From Hydractinia symbiolongicarpus (taxonomy: Eukaryota; Cnidaria; Hydrozoa; Anthoathecata; Hydractiniidae): a DNA stretch of 64,000 nt. Each line of letters opens with the position of its first letter. The first letter of the stretch is position 1. Made by a program: the position numbers and the translations under genes. Below the pieces are notes generated by a model. It made no database searches. It had not been told where the DNA came from and saw only the letters and a program-made list of their open reading frames with translations. Positions 50,801 to 61,596 of the stretch are shown here, piece after piece. The stretch is from positions 5,890,001-5,954,000 of the forward strand of contig NC_079883.1 of NCBI RefSeq assembly GCF_029227915.1, given 5' to 3'.

Positions 50801-51424
50801 CTTTTACTAAATAATTTCATTCATACCAAATTTATCGAATTCGGCAACAGAATTACAAAAACATCGCCAAAAAGTAGCTTTATTACAAAATAAGTCAGCT
50901 TCTACATTACAACATGAATAATTTATCACAAAATGCGTCAAATTTCTTATTACAAAATGAGTCCGGCTCATTTTGTAAAACCTGCTGCGTTTTATAATAA
51001 AACAAGACGTATGATATACGCAAACAACCTCGCGAATAAAGTTTACAAAAAGCTGTCTATCAAATTGGGATTTTTGTTACGAAGTTAGACACGACATATT
51101 TTACTATTCAGATACGCAATAATATTTGTTACACACTTATTTTTCAAAATTGATTTATGAGACCTTCCTGAACGGAAAATTTCTCGAACTTTTAATTTTC
51201 GATGGGTCCGTCTTGGGTGAACCGACTGACAGGAAGAAGAAAGACCACAAACCCACAAACCCCAAAATTTGCGAAATTCATTAGTTCAGTTAATTCTGCG
51301 TACATTCACTTTTAAAAAGTTTGGTGCAAACACCTTTATTTACTAGTTAGTTAAACAAGTGTTTTGAACACTTGTCTTATCTTTTTAAAAAAGAAAAAAG
51401 AAAAAAAAAGTAAAAATAATTACC

Positions 51425-51475
51425 AAGATGAGATTCGAACACACGACGACTCCCGTGTCGGTGCTCAGAGAGGCA
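51425..51475 (-). repeat. tRNA-like SINE fragment
   Basis: On the minus strand GTTCGAATCTC (B-box-like) follows a hairpin ACACGGGAGTCGTCGTGT, and a T-rich run lies downstream. Only the 3' half of a tRNA-like structure is visible, so not a tRNA gene. Confidence 0.4.
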
Positions 51476-51787
51476 AAAATTTCCATTCTTGTAGGACACA
51501 TTTGCGTTTTAATACAAGCTCACGAGCTTGTAAAGACGTCATTTATTATAAAACATGGCAAATAGTATCCAATCTAAAATTAAAATTAAGATGAAAGTCC
51601 TAGTTCTTGGTCATTAAACATCGATTAGGCCTTAAATATCATTTCAGTGAACAATACTAGAAAGTTAATGGAAATTAATTATGAACTTTATTTTCTTAAC
51701 CTACTTTATTTTAGACGTTTACAAACTACTGCATTCAATTTATTATTATTGATGTTAAATAGATACTTGGATATTTGGTTTAACATC

Positions 51788-51856
51788 CAACCTCGTCCCA
51801 AGGGCTTGTTAGGTTTTTTATATTTGAACGGCGCTAAGCCCTGGGGATGAGGTTAA
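51788..51856. mobile_element. 69-bp foldback MITE with 9-bp target duplication
   Basis: Ends CAACCTCGTCCCAAGGGC and GCCCTGGGGATGAGGTT are complementary. Flanks TTTAACATC (51779-51787) and TTTAGCATC (51857-51865) match at 8 of 9 positions, a probable target duplication. Confidence 0.82.
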
Positions 51857-51865
51857 TTTAGCATC

Positions 51866-52935
51866 GCTATTCTCTCTTCTCTATCTGACATGGTAAATGA
51901 GAAAACTGACAGAAAATGGCGACCGATTTTTTTATTATTTTTTCCACAAGAAAGGCAAATTGGTATAAAAATTTTTATCCGAATACTTAAGTGCAATTAC
52001 TCACGGTTTACAAAATTCGTAAGAACAAAGAATACGTAGTTTTAATTTTCTAGAAAATACGTATGAGCATACTTTAAAAAAGCATCCAAAGCTAAGCATT
52101 CATGTGTTTGCGTGGGAGAAATCAGTTTAAAAACACCCAACGTTTCATTATTCTGCCAAAAGTAATCTCGTATTCTGTTTAAAAGGGTTTACCCTTTCTT
52201 TTGATCAGTCAAAGCGAAGTCCTTTTCTTAACACATCGGCAAATTTCGATCATGTGAAAAAGTAAAATTATAAATTCGAGAACAACATCAGTAGTTCCCG
52301 TTCTTAGTAACTGTGATAATTAAATATTAGGGCTGTTGATGGGTTGTTCACAGGCAGCGCTGGTCCAGAACGTGGGATGTAATATATATCGTCAATATGT
52401 CGTAAATCTGTTAAATTTGTCATTTCTGTCAAGTGTTGAGGTCACGGCAATCTTATTGTTTTCTCTATCAAACATTTTTATTCATTGCACTTTTATTTAT
52501 TGCAGTATACTTTTATAATTTCTAATTTAAGAAAGATTTTTCTCAACTGAAAGATTTTTTTCAACTTACTTTTGTAAAAAAATTATCTCATGTTACAGCA
52601 AAAAGACAACGTGCATGTTTGTAACGCATAAAACACCAGAATCCTAGTTCATCTTACTTCGCCAAAAATATTGCTTAGAGAGTAGAAGAAACCTAGACCG
52701 TCTCCTCGTCAGAAGTATTCACTAAAGCTGAGAAATATGCTTAAATAATTTCCCTGAGCCTAAATATGCCGACAAGCGTGAAAAAAATCATGTAGTTTTC
52801 GTGCATCTAATCTTCGCTTATTTTTTCCTCGCGCTCTTTTGTGATATCGAGTTTGCGCACATTTTATTTCGCACAATTTCACAACTTTCTTTTCGTCCAC
52901 ACTGAGCAAAAGGAGATAGTAGAAATTTGAAATAA
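51866..52935. other. No recognisable feature
   Basis: AT-rich sequence; the 52760-52990 minus frame overlaps a dispersed repeat and is not coding. Confidence 0.45.
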
Positions 52936-53085
52936 CTAGTCGTTTACCCGTGGAAAATCCACGGGTTCGCCCGTCCTTTTTATACCGCATTGCGTGCTTC
53001 TCGCTATTGCGCAGCTAAGCTACCATTTTGCGTGACAGACAGACGGACGGACGGACAGACGTATACGGGCATTATAATATAGATG
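52936..53085. repeat. Dispersed repeat with CCCGTGG hairpin and (GACG)n tail, copy 2
   Basis: ACTAGTCGTTTACCCGTGGA, then ATCCACGGGTTCGCCCGTCC and TTTTTATA, match copy 1. A GACAGACGGACGGACGGACA microsatellite-like tail and GCATTATAATATAGAT follow, typical of a retroelement 3' end. Family not named. Confidence 0.65.
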
Positions 53086-53287
53086 GAATACAATCATTGA
53101 AGTTTGTGTTGAGTTTTTATTAAAAAGCATGAAAAGTTGAAGCGATGAACTAAATATTTTAAAGTTGGACGGCACACAAAATACACTAGTGCCCCATTAT
53201 CAGTCTCGTCCGATGGATTTTGGCGCATCTTCCAAAAGAAGTATTTTGCACGCATCTATTTTTTGCGCTAATTAGGAACTTGGAACG

Positions 53288-54010
53288 TGCACCGTCTTAA
53301 GACTGGCCATGCCAATCTTCTGACAGTGACAAATGAGTATCCAGTCTTAAGACTGGACTGCCCAATCTATTGTCATACATGTCCAATCTTAGAACAATTG
53401 TGGAGAACAAAGAGAACAGTGACAATTTTAGACTGTATCTCTCAAAAGGAACTTTTAATTGAAACTTTTTTTTTGAAAAATCAAAAGGCGAAAAAATTAT
53501 GATATCTATCTAAATGTGTGTAAAAAATTGAAACTATTCAATCATAGCTGTATAGCTAGCTGACTATCGCTAGCTAGCTAGCTAGCTAGCTAAACTTCTC
53601 ATTTAAAATGAAGTTACCAGCTAACGATTTATCTTTATTTTTAAAATTTGTTCGCTACGAACTGTATATAGCTAAATGCCAAATGTATAATACGTGCTAG
53701 CTACAGCTAGCTAGCTACGATTTTTACCGTGCCCAAAAACTTGCCTGGTGAATTCAACAGTTTTTTGTTTTTCGTTTTTTGTTTATCATATACTCCAAAT
53801 ATGATGTTTATTGTGCTTGAGAATGGTTGTTGGGTCTTGCAAACAACAGAGCTAGTGTGGCACATTCCTTCTTTAAAATATAAAAGGCGTCTGAAGATGG
53901 GCCTAACATGGTCACCTGCCCAATCTTAAAACGCCTTGCCCAGCCTTAAGACTGGCCGGCCAGTCTTAAGACTTGGCATTTTTATCTCTAAAGATTGGGC
54001 AGTGTCCTGA
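53288..54010. repeat. Cluster of CAGTCTTAAGACTGG palindromes
   Basis: GTCTTAAGACTGG or its complement occurs at about 53295, 53343, 53943 and 53960, the last two as inverted neighbours around GGCCGGCC. CCCAATCT/AGATTGGGC words also recur in both orientations. This suggests a decayed inverted-repeat element of about 0.7 kb. CTAG-repeat microsatellite at 53568-53592. Confidence 0.5.
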
Positions 54011-55779
54011 GATTAGGTAGAACAAACCCACCCAGTAATCGCGGCCTCCGCGCAAAAATATGTACCCTATTACCCGCATGATCTTTTATCTAAAATTCTG
54101 TCGATTTTGAAACCTTTTGAAAGACACTCTCTTATAAAGCGCCATAGGCCTATAAATATGCCATTAAAATTTTAAAGAATGCGGGAATTGTGCGTTATTT
54201 CTGTATATTAAATCAGAGCTATTATTTGTGGAAAATAATAAAACAAAAGAGGGAATGGTTTGGAGGTTTTGTGTAAATATGTTATTAAAGGACAAGAACC
54301 TTTGCATTTTTTTATCAGTTTTTCTTTCTCTTAATTCCTCACTTAAAAAAGACTCCCGTAGAAAGGCCCAGTGGGCCTAAACCCGGGTATAAACCCATCG
54401 ACTTTTAATCTGATGGGGTTAAGTAGGGTATGTGAAAATCGAGTGAATTAAGATAGATATACACATATATATTTTAAACATGTCTTATTAATATACATTT
54501 ACTATGGCGAAAAGGAAACTACTCAAGATAGCATTAGTGATGCACTTGTCATTTTCTTGAAATGAAATATAGGTAACGTATGTAAAATAAATAAAGGTCA
54601 GAAAGTATAGTCGTTTTTTTGCTATGACAAAATAACATGCGCAAAATTGCACTTAAACCCTTCGTTTAAGATTTAGTTACAATTTTTTTACATCACAGAT
54701 TAAGAAAAAAAACTTAGTGCTAGACCCGGTATAAAAGAAACTTTTAGAACAATAAAATGTAACTATAAATCGATGAAAGAGCAAGTATGTTTTTTCATTA
54801 CTAGTGGTGGAAGCTTTAAATCAAATCACAACATAGAAACGAGGTTAGTGTAAAGAAAGCTTAAAAAACTAAATTTTTGATATGCTGTTTTGTGTAAGTA
54901 TGAGCAAGATTAATAGTAAATATTAGATAGTAAATATTATTACTATTAATATTAGAAATTTTAATAAATAAATAATTTCAAAATACAGTAGCAAGCGACA
55001 TTACACTTTTATTTTTTATCCAGAACGTCAATTTATCCTATATAAAGGACTCTCTCTTTCTCGAACTGGCTAAGGGAATGGAAAATTTGTTTTAGAAGAA
55101 AAAAGTCGAGATTAAGTGAGAAAATTAGCTGGAGAATGACAGAAGGGATTAAGGTGCGAGTTCGAGGTGAGTTTGACCTGGATTTACCGCTGTAATTTAC
55201 ACGATCAAAAAACATTTGGAGCACTCTGGGACTCACAACATTTTAAGACTGGAACATTACTACATAAGTACGTGTATAATGACGGTATATATATGAAACA
55301 AATAAGAAATGCAAAAAAACTCCGACAATAAAGTTTAGTAACAGAAGCAGGGCTACTTTATACCGCACAAGTACTTCATTACAACGAATATACTTGCCAG
55401 TCTCAGTAGAAAATAAATACACGAGTATACCATCACAAATCTTCATCTATAAAAGGTTAGGGCAATGTCCGAAATGTTTAACATCAGAAATGATGTGATG
55501 AAAAATAAAAATTGGTTTGTACTTCAAGAACAATTTTAATTCGTCAGAAGTTATCACTGTTATAATCGTTGTCAACGCCGCATTCGAAATTTGGCCGAAA
55601 AAATAGGGGTAAATTAGGGTAAAAAATTAGGGTATTTTTGCTATTCTTTACCCTATCCTCACTTTCAGTTTAAGAAATTCAACTTAATTTTCACCAAAAT
55701 ATGATTTATAGCTTTCCCATAGCGTAACATATTTTTATACATATTTCGAATAAGATTTCTATTATTATAATAAAAACAT
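54011..55779. other. No recognisable gene
   Basis: AT-rich. Short minus frames at 55033-55236 and 55243-55446 have no family resemblance. It includes the GTF2E2 3' flank. Confidence 0.45.
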
Positions 55780-56661
55780 TCAATGTTTTCCTGACTCCGA
55801 ATAATCCTTTAACATGTCTCCTCCTAAATGAGTGTTCATCAGTTTCATGTTCTTGCGACGTTTGTTACCCCGTTTCTTTTCGTGTCGCTTCTGTGTAGGA
55901 GCTACACCCTGCATGGACGTAATACCACTGCTATTCAAGTACCGTTCGATATCCGCTTCGGCTAACCCTTCGACAGCTACGCTTCTCCAATGTTTCTGAA
56001 ACTCATCATCTACTTGCGAATGAAATGAAGAATCGTAATAAAATAAAATCGCTTTCTTGTCGTTACTTCGCGTTACAAAGGTCACTTTATCGCTAACCGC
56101 TTTTATAATTTCATCAGCGTTTGGCAATCCTTCTCGTATATCGTCTAACAGCACACCACCTAAACCATTTTGCTCGTGTTTTTCCAACAGTCTCACTAAC
56201 GATTTGCGATCTCTCAGTGCATATTTTGGCTTAAAGGAGTAGTGTATATCTTTAAAAGCAATCTTGGGATTGTCTTTCAACGCTTCAGCAAGCCACTGTT
56301 TATTATGGTCTTTTATATCTGTGTTGTGGGTCAGGTCTAGTAACTGTTCTAATGTGTACACTTGAAAATCTCTATTCTGGTATTTACTCTTAAGTAAATC
56401 AACTATCGACGAGAGGATTGAAAAACGACTTTTTTGTTTAATTTGTGTGTGTATCTTATAATTGACAATTTGACTGGTTGCTTGTTTCTTTGCTTGCTGT
56501 AAAAGCTGAGGTGGTAACTCTGGTCTTCTCTTTTTCGATCTTGTTCGTTCTTTCTGTACGTTGTTTGCATCTGTCTTTACATTTCGACGCGATTCAACTA
56601 CAGGAGTAGCTAAACTTTTCTTTTTAAATGCATTGAGACCTTTCAAAAGAGAAGGATCCAT
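55780..56661 (-). CDS. GTF2E2: Transcription initiation factor IIE subunit beta, single exon
   Basis: TFIIE-beta pairs with TFIIE-alpha, joins the RNA polymerase II pre-initiation complex and recruits TFIIH; nuclear. 293 residues, near the human length of 291. The start is M-D-P-S-L-L-K as in vertebrates, so I place it at 56661 and not at the more upstream in-frame ATG (56754), which would add a hydrophobic 31-residue leader of intron sequence. A basic Ser/Lys-rich N terminus is followed by the tandem winged-helix core (L-T-H-N-T-D-I, Q-W-L-A-E-A-L, N-P-K-I, F-K-P-K-Y, L-G-G-V-L-L-D-D-I-R-E-G-L-P-N-A). The C terminus has E-F-Q-K-H-W-R-S-V, the basic K-K-R-G-N-K-R-R-K stretch and H-L-G-G-D-M-L-K-D-Y-S. 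Intronless here; vertebrate genes are split. Confidence 0.96.
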   Translation of the reverse strand: MDPSLLKGLNAFKKKSLATPVVESRRNVKTDANNVQKERTRSKKRRPELPPQLLQQAKKQATSQIVNYKIHTQIKQKSRFSILSSIVDLLKSKYQNRDFQVYTLEQLLDLTHNTDIKDHNKQWLAEALKDNPKIAFKDIHYSFKPKYALRDRKSLVRLLEKHEQNGLGGVLLDDIREGLPNADEIIKAVSDKVTFVTRSNDKKAILFYYDSSFHSQVDDEFQKHWRSVAVEGLAEADIERYLNSSGITSMQGVAPTQKRHEKKRGNKRRKNMKLMNTHLGGDMLKDYSESGKH

Positions 56662-56677
56662 GATGTTGTTGTGAGAG

Positions 56678-56690
56678 CTAAAAAACAACA
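56678..56690 (-). promoter_or_regulatory. Splice-acceptor-like site 16 nt upstream of GTF2E2 start
   Basis: On the minus strand, TTGTTTTTTAG ends at 56678 and the ATG is at 56661. As for TRAF and NTAN1, this fits a spliced leader or a 5'-UTR intron. Confidence 0.5.
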
Positions 56691-57779
56691 GCAAATTTAT
56701 TGACATTCTTATTGAAAACCAATTTCCAATTAATACCTCCAAAAATGATTTCAATTGAGTCTTTTGTTATTAATTTTATATTTTCAATAACAAAAAAGGT
56801 TAACTGTACGTACGCTGGGAAGTCATTTATATCCATGAAGTCAAAGTTTCTTATTTTGTTATATAAATATTAATTTTGATAAGCACGCATCCTCAGTTGT
56901 GATCACTAAATATGTGTTTACGTATGGTATACTACCCTTTTTGGTATTCTCAGATCTAAGTTAACATGCTTGAAGAATGACAACATATTAGAATTCAGCA
57001 CCAAACTTATGAAAACATGCAAATTTTCAAGCTAAAATAAGTATATATCCAACTCCCTCTATCAGTAGCCAAACTTTTAATATTCTATGAAGAAATGACC
57101 ACACAAAAAAAATTGCAGTGTTGAATATTACGGTCAAAGATTTATATAGTAAAAACTTCAAAATATAATAAATCCTGTGGGCATATGGTCTTCCATTTTC
57201 CCTTCCTTTATAGTTTTAATGCTGATAAATCTAAATACGCCTAATCTATTTATACTTCTTAAATTTGACAGGGTGTCGCTTCGTAAAAAATATAAGAGCA
57301 AGCTTGGTTGACATTTTGAATAAAATTCGACCTTTTTGATTTATAATCCACTTTTGGTTTAACAGAAGAAGCTTTGATTAAACAAGAACTACAAGTATAT
57401 CAATTAAAGCAAAGCTAAATTAGCAAAAACTCTCGAAAAATCTACACAATATGGTCAGGCATGAAGTTAGAAAACAAAGATTTTATGAGAAATTCAGCCC
57501 TTATACATGAAGAGCTAACCGCACGAAAACTGTGTTTTCCTTTAAAATCATAATGGTTACCCTAAAAATACGGACCTGCAATTAGCTTTAAAATACCATT
57601 TACTGACCGAGAGAATAAAAGGATGGTATGCGCTAAAAAACTGAAGTCGTATAACCAATGCTATAGTAAGCTTGCTTTATAGCCTGCCAGCCTGACTCTT
57701 TTCTCTTCTACTTTTTTCACTCCTAAAAGAATACACTGATCATGGAAAAAGTCTTTGTTCTCGTTTTTTTCTTGGCCCT

Positions 57780-58140
57780 GTTCTGCCTGCATTATGAACA
57801 CTGCCCGGATTATGTATGGCAGCTTGCCTAGTTTATAAACAGGGCAGAAAATACATAATCAGGGCAGGCGGGCTTATGTACGACGACAATTAAAAAATAT
57901 TATTTGGCATTTATAAAAACGAACATAATAGGTAGGCGTATGTAAGACACTTTTTTTATTATTCCGCACTTATGCCAACCGTTAAAATGTTATTTGGCAC
58001 CTATAAAACGAACATAATCGGGGCAGGCCAGCTTATGTTTCTATATTATTTTTCACTTATGGAAAAAACATATTCAGGGCAGGCCAGCTTATGTGGGACA
58101 CTTTTACGTTATTACTCACCTATAGAACAAACATGATCGG
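57780..58140 (+). repeat. Subterminal tandem-like repeats with GGGCAGGCCAGCTTATGT
   Basis: The word GGGCAGGCCAGCTTATGT or variants recurs about five times at roughly 60-90 bp, separated by similar ATTATTT...ACTTATGG...AAACATAATC blocks. A diverged copy is near the other end of the element (about 62005-62100). Likely subterminal repeats of the hAT-like transposon. Confidence 0.65.
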
Positions 58141-60650
58141 GGCCGAGGGACTTTTATAACATTCATGATCACCTCTGACAAGTTAATAGCCCTGGTGGCA
58201 AAGTTGTTGTTAAGATTTTCACGCAAAGTTTGCACACTTTTCTCCACAGCAAGTTTTTGTCTCTTTGCATTTTCGATCCTATCTTTCATATGCTTTCTTT
58301 TCAAAAAATTTTCAGTTTTAAATTAAGCTTTCTTTTTCTGGTCTTCCAGCTTTTTTTCTGATATGCAAGCTTACAACTTTTTCTCAATTCTGGTGTAATT
58401 GGAAACTCCCAAACTTCTTTTTCACTCGGTAACAAATGATCGTACACCAATCTTTGACTGATAAGGGTATTTCTTGCATGTTAACATCTGACACATTTTT
58501 GTTGAAACTAAAACCCCTTTCAGTATGACTTTGTCCATGTTGTAAGACAAATACAAGTCTAAATAGGAAATAGCCAAGTGTGACCTTGCAGAGTTTGCAG
58601 GAGAGGGGTTAGTAACTCAATTTTTTGTCAGACTTTGGGTACATAAGAAGTGCAGTAGTATTGTTGGAAGGTTAAGAGCTGACATTCAGTTTGTATGCAA
58701 GCGTTGCAAAGGTGAGGTTATAGAGAATGAAGTATTTCCAGCTTCAATGATGTACAACAGTGGCTCATTAGAGATAGTTGAGAACTTCTGTTTTTTAGGT
58801 GATATGTTGGGCAGTGAAAGGGGTGTTGAAAGAAGTGTTACTTGCAGGATAGGTTCTGCTTGGAGTTCAGAGGGTTACTTCCTTTATTGACTAGCAGAGT
58901 CTTGTCAATTGAGTTGCAAGATATATTGTATGAGGCCTGTGTAAGAAAGATATGTTGTACGGTAGTGAGATATGGGCAATGAAGCAGGAAAATCTTGACC
59001 GTTCAGAAAGGAATAATATGAGAATGGTTAGGCGGATGTGTAACGCCAGTCTGAGAGACAGAAAGAGTTTAGATGAGCTAAGAAGCAGGCTAAGTATACG
59101 TAAAATTAAAGATGTTATCCAGAAAAGAAGATCGAATTGGCTGGAGCACTTGGAAAGAATGGAGGAGGATAATTGGGTAAGAAAGTGTAGAGTCTTGATA
59201 GTTCCCGGGGCAAAGCCCAGAGGCAGACCGAGAAAGACTTGGCAGGAGACTATAAGGACAGAGGAATACATATGATACAGAGGAAGTTGAATTTAGATAT
59301 AACACATTCTAGGTCAGATTGGAGAGGGTCATTACCTTGCCCAACCCATGCTAGCATGGAAAACGGACGTTAAGACGAGAATGATGATAATGACGATGAA
59401 ATATGCTCCACAACTCTTTGTACTAGGGCTTGATGCCTATATAATCACCGTAAAATACATCAACTCGATCTTTCCTCATATCGAATGATAAAAAATTTTC
59501 TTAAGCTGTAACAACCTCCTTTTTCATAAACTGATCATATTGAAATTTGCATTATCAGCAACAGAACAATTGACAAATTTTAAAGAATACAATAGATCTG
59601 CTAAATAACCAAATCTTTTTGAAACGAGGGCACCATCCAGAGCAATTTTGTTTGGGTTTAGTGAGGATGAATTTCTCACCAGAGCATATTGAATTGGAGC
59701 TTATTCCAGAAGCTTTAGCAATAAATGGATAACAAACAATTGGCACTCTCCACAGAATTTTTGTTTCTTTATTTTGCTCACTTTGGCATTTGTTAAGACA
59801 TCTTTAGCTGCAGCCCCTATGTCAATTAAAAACTCTTCCTATTGACTATTCTTATTTTTCAATCAATCTTCTTTCATAGATTTGGCAACTGTTTTTGCTC
59901 TGTCCATTTTCTCCTCTTTGACATCATTACAATTAAACGCTTAGAAACTTCAGTGAGTCCATCAAACATGAATGGCAACATTGGGTTGTTGGTTGAAATA
60001 AAACCAGAAAGGGTTTCACAATACCTGCAATAAAAGCAAAAAAGTGTAATTTTGCTGTCACCAGGACATCTTAATAATGAATGACTAAACTTTTGTTGTT
60101 TCTTGGCTTATTAGACTTAGAGACACCTTTCCAACACTTAACAGTTGTTACAACTGACTGCCAGACTTTCAATGCACGTTCAGCAACCTCTTTATCTTCT
60201 ATCCACCGGGTTTCACAAAATTTCAGTGGGAAATTACACAAGCTTTCATCTTTTAAATATATATCACGATGGGCTGGTGATTCATTGAATATCTTGTACA
60301 GCTTTCAGAACTTTGTTTAATTTCCAGACTGTCTTCGTTGCACCTGTCTGGAAGGCACCATGAACATTGTAAAGTGAGCAGCTACCTGTTTTAAGAAAAT
60401 TCTTGTGACTATTATCAACCATGTGGTTATTTACTAAGTTCAACACATTCCAGTTTGTACTTGGACCATCTATCGAAAGTTGAAGCAAATTTGCCAGATC
60501 TAAGCCTTGTATTAATGAAACTAATTCACATTTAAAGGCAGTGATACACAATCCGATTATTTGAATTCGATTTGTAGAAATCATATTAAGCTTTAAAATA
60601 GAATCGAAACTTAACAGGTGGCAAAGTGATGATACATGATCCAATCAATC
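58110..60650 (-). pseudogene. hAT-like transposase relic, interrupted by a LINE fragment
   Basis: Reading on the minus strand from about 60650: L-S-I-D-G-P-S-T-N-W, then S-C-S-L-Y-N-V-H-G-A-F, one frameshift at about 60300, then F-N-E-S-P-A-H-R-D, F-C-E-T-R-W, and V-A-E-R-A. After about 60060, L-H-F-F-A-F-I-A-G-I and P-F-M-F-D-G follow with stops. C-terminal pieces resume beyond the LINE insertion: L-S-H-G-Q-S-H-T-E-R-G-F-S (about 58560-58510) and a basic coiled segment to 58120. The D-G-x-x-x-N and C/H motifs and the ERGFS tail resemble hAT transposases. Many stops and frameshifts; dead. Confidence 0.65.
58560..59400 (+). mobile_element. LINE 3' end nested in the hAT-like element
   Basis: Same family as the copy at 41402-41957 but on (+) and slightly longer: it includes the V-H-K-K-C...C-K-R-C zinc-like segment (about 58640-58710), F-C-F-L-G-D-M-L-G and R-I-G-S-A-W, a frameshift near 58890, then L-Y-G-S-E-I-W-A, R-M-V-R-R-M-C and P-R-G-R-P-R-K-T-W. 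It ends at a (GATGAT)n-like tail (59385-59400). Inserted into the transposase relic, so younger than it. Confidence 0.85.
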
Positions 60651-60720
60651 GAATTCGATTTATAGAAATTATATTGAACATTAATATAAAATTGAACAGA
60701 TTTTTGATAATTTCCTTTTG
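60540..60720 (-). repeat. Two diverged copies of an ATTCGATTTRTAGAAAT segment
   Basis: GAATTCGATTTGTAGAAATC (about 60561) and GAATTCGATTTATAGAAATT (about 60650), each followed by similar AT-rich sequence, form a roughly 90-bp tandem duplication near the 5' edge of the transposase relic. Confidence 0.55.
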
Positions 60721-61267
60721 CTAAAATGTCTTTGGAGAGTGAAGACAGAGTTGAATTCACTGCTGTTACAGTTATTACACATTGTTGTTTTTATAGGAAA
60801 CATGTTTATAAGAAACGTACAAAATTAAGAACTTTTGTCTAATTAATTCTTACAATTAATTAAAGAAAATGTTACAATCCTCACTATTGTGTTGTTAAGA
60901 AACGAAAAATGCTATATTTTTCATTTTTAAAACCAACTAGTCCAAATCAACTGAAAAAATAAAACTCAAGAAATAAAAACGCACCTTCATTCAAAACAAT
61001 GATTATTAATGATGTAGTGCATACATTAATATTTCATATAATATATATAAAAATAAAAAATTATTAAACTCAACAAAATTCGAAAAAATAGCTGTTTTGT
61101 CAGGGAATCACTTAAAAATGTAGCAATTTAAAAAAGCTTCATGTTAGCATTTAAGTGACTGTAAAAGGATATGTTTCCCTTAACCTCAGTTCCAGGTTTC
61201 AAGAACAGAACTACATCATGATGTTATAATATTTCCACTGAATTTAATATTATATGAATATTATGAA

Positions 61268-61596
61268 CAGGGTTCGAATTAGAACAGTAAAGTCGGTTCA
61301 CAAAAATTTCAGCACTCTGTAACGAAGTAAACCACCATCTAGATGTGACCTGGGAACACCTTAGATTAATTACCATTTCTCTACAGCCGTTCTTTGCTCT
61401 TAAACTTTTAAAATGCGATCTAAAACAGCATTTCTATCGCCGTTCTTTGTTCTTAAGTTTTTAAAACACAATCTAAAAACGCATTTCTAGTGCCGCTTGA
61501 AAATATTTGATTCGCAATATTATTATTTTCTTCGCAAAGTGATTCGCAAAAATGGCATTTCGATTCGCAAATTGCGAACTGCTAATTCGAACCCTG
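61268..61596. mobile_element. hAT-type MITE (329 bp) nested in the larger element
   Basis: Left end CAGGGTTCGAATTAG and right end CTAATTCGAACCCTG are perfectly complementary; CAGGG termini are usual for hAT elements. A roughly 53-bp internal unit (CGTTCTTTGCTCTTAA...) is present twice. No exact 8-bp target duplication found. Confidence 0.75.

Larger units (their letters stand above)
49780..51010. repeat. Repeat-rich block with GCCGCGTTTT/AATAAAAC words at both edges
   Basis: TGCCGCGTTTTATAATCAAA, CCGCGTTTTGTAATAAAAAC and CAAAAAGTAGCTT occur at 49830-49910. AAAAAGTAGCTTTATTACAA and TGCTGCGTTTTATAATAAAA occur at 50870-51003, with a perfect TACAAAATGAGTCC/GGCTCATTTTGTA palindrome between them. 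This may be a non-autonomous element of about 1.2 kb, but ends and target duplication are not defined. The minus-strand 86-codon frame at 49920-50180 is low-complexity sequence, not a recognised gene. Confidence 0.4.

Noticed and set aside
56662-56754. Extended N terminus of GTF2E2 from the upstream ATG
   Set aside because: The 31 extra residues are hydrophobic, read through a T-rich acceptor-like tract, and precede the conserved M-D-P-S-L-L start.
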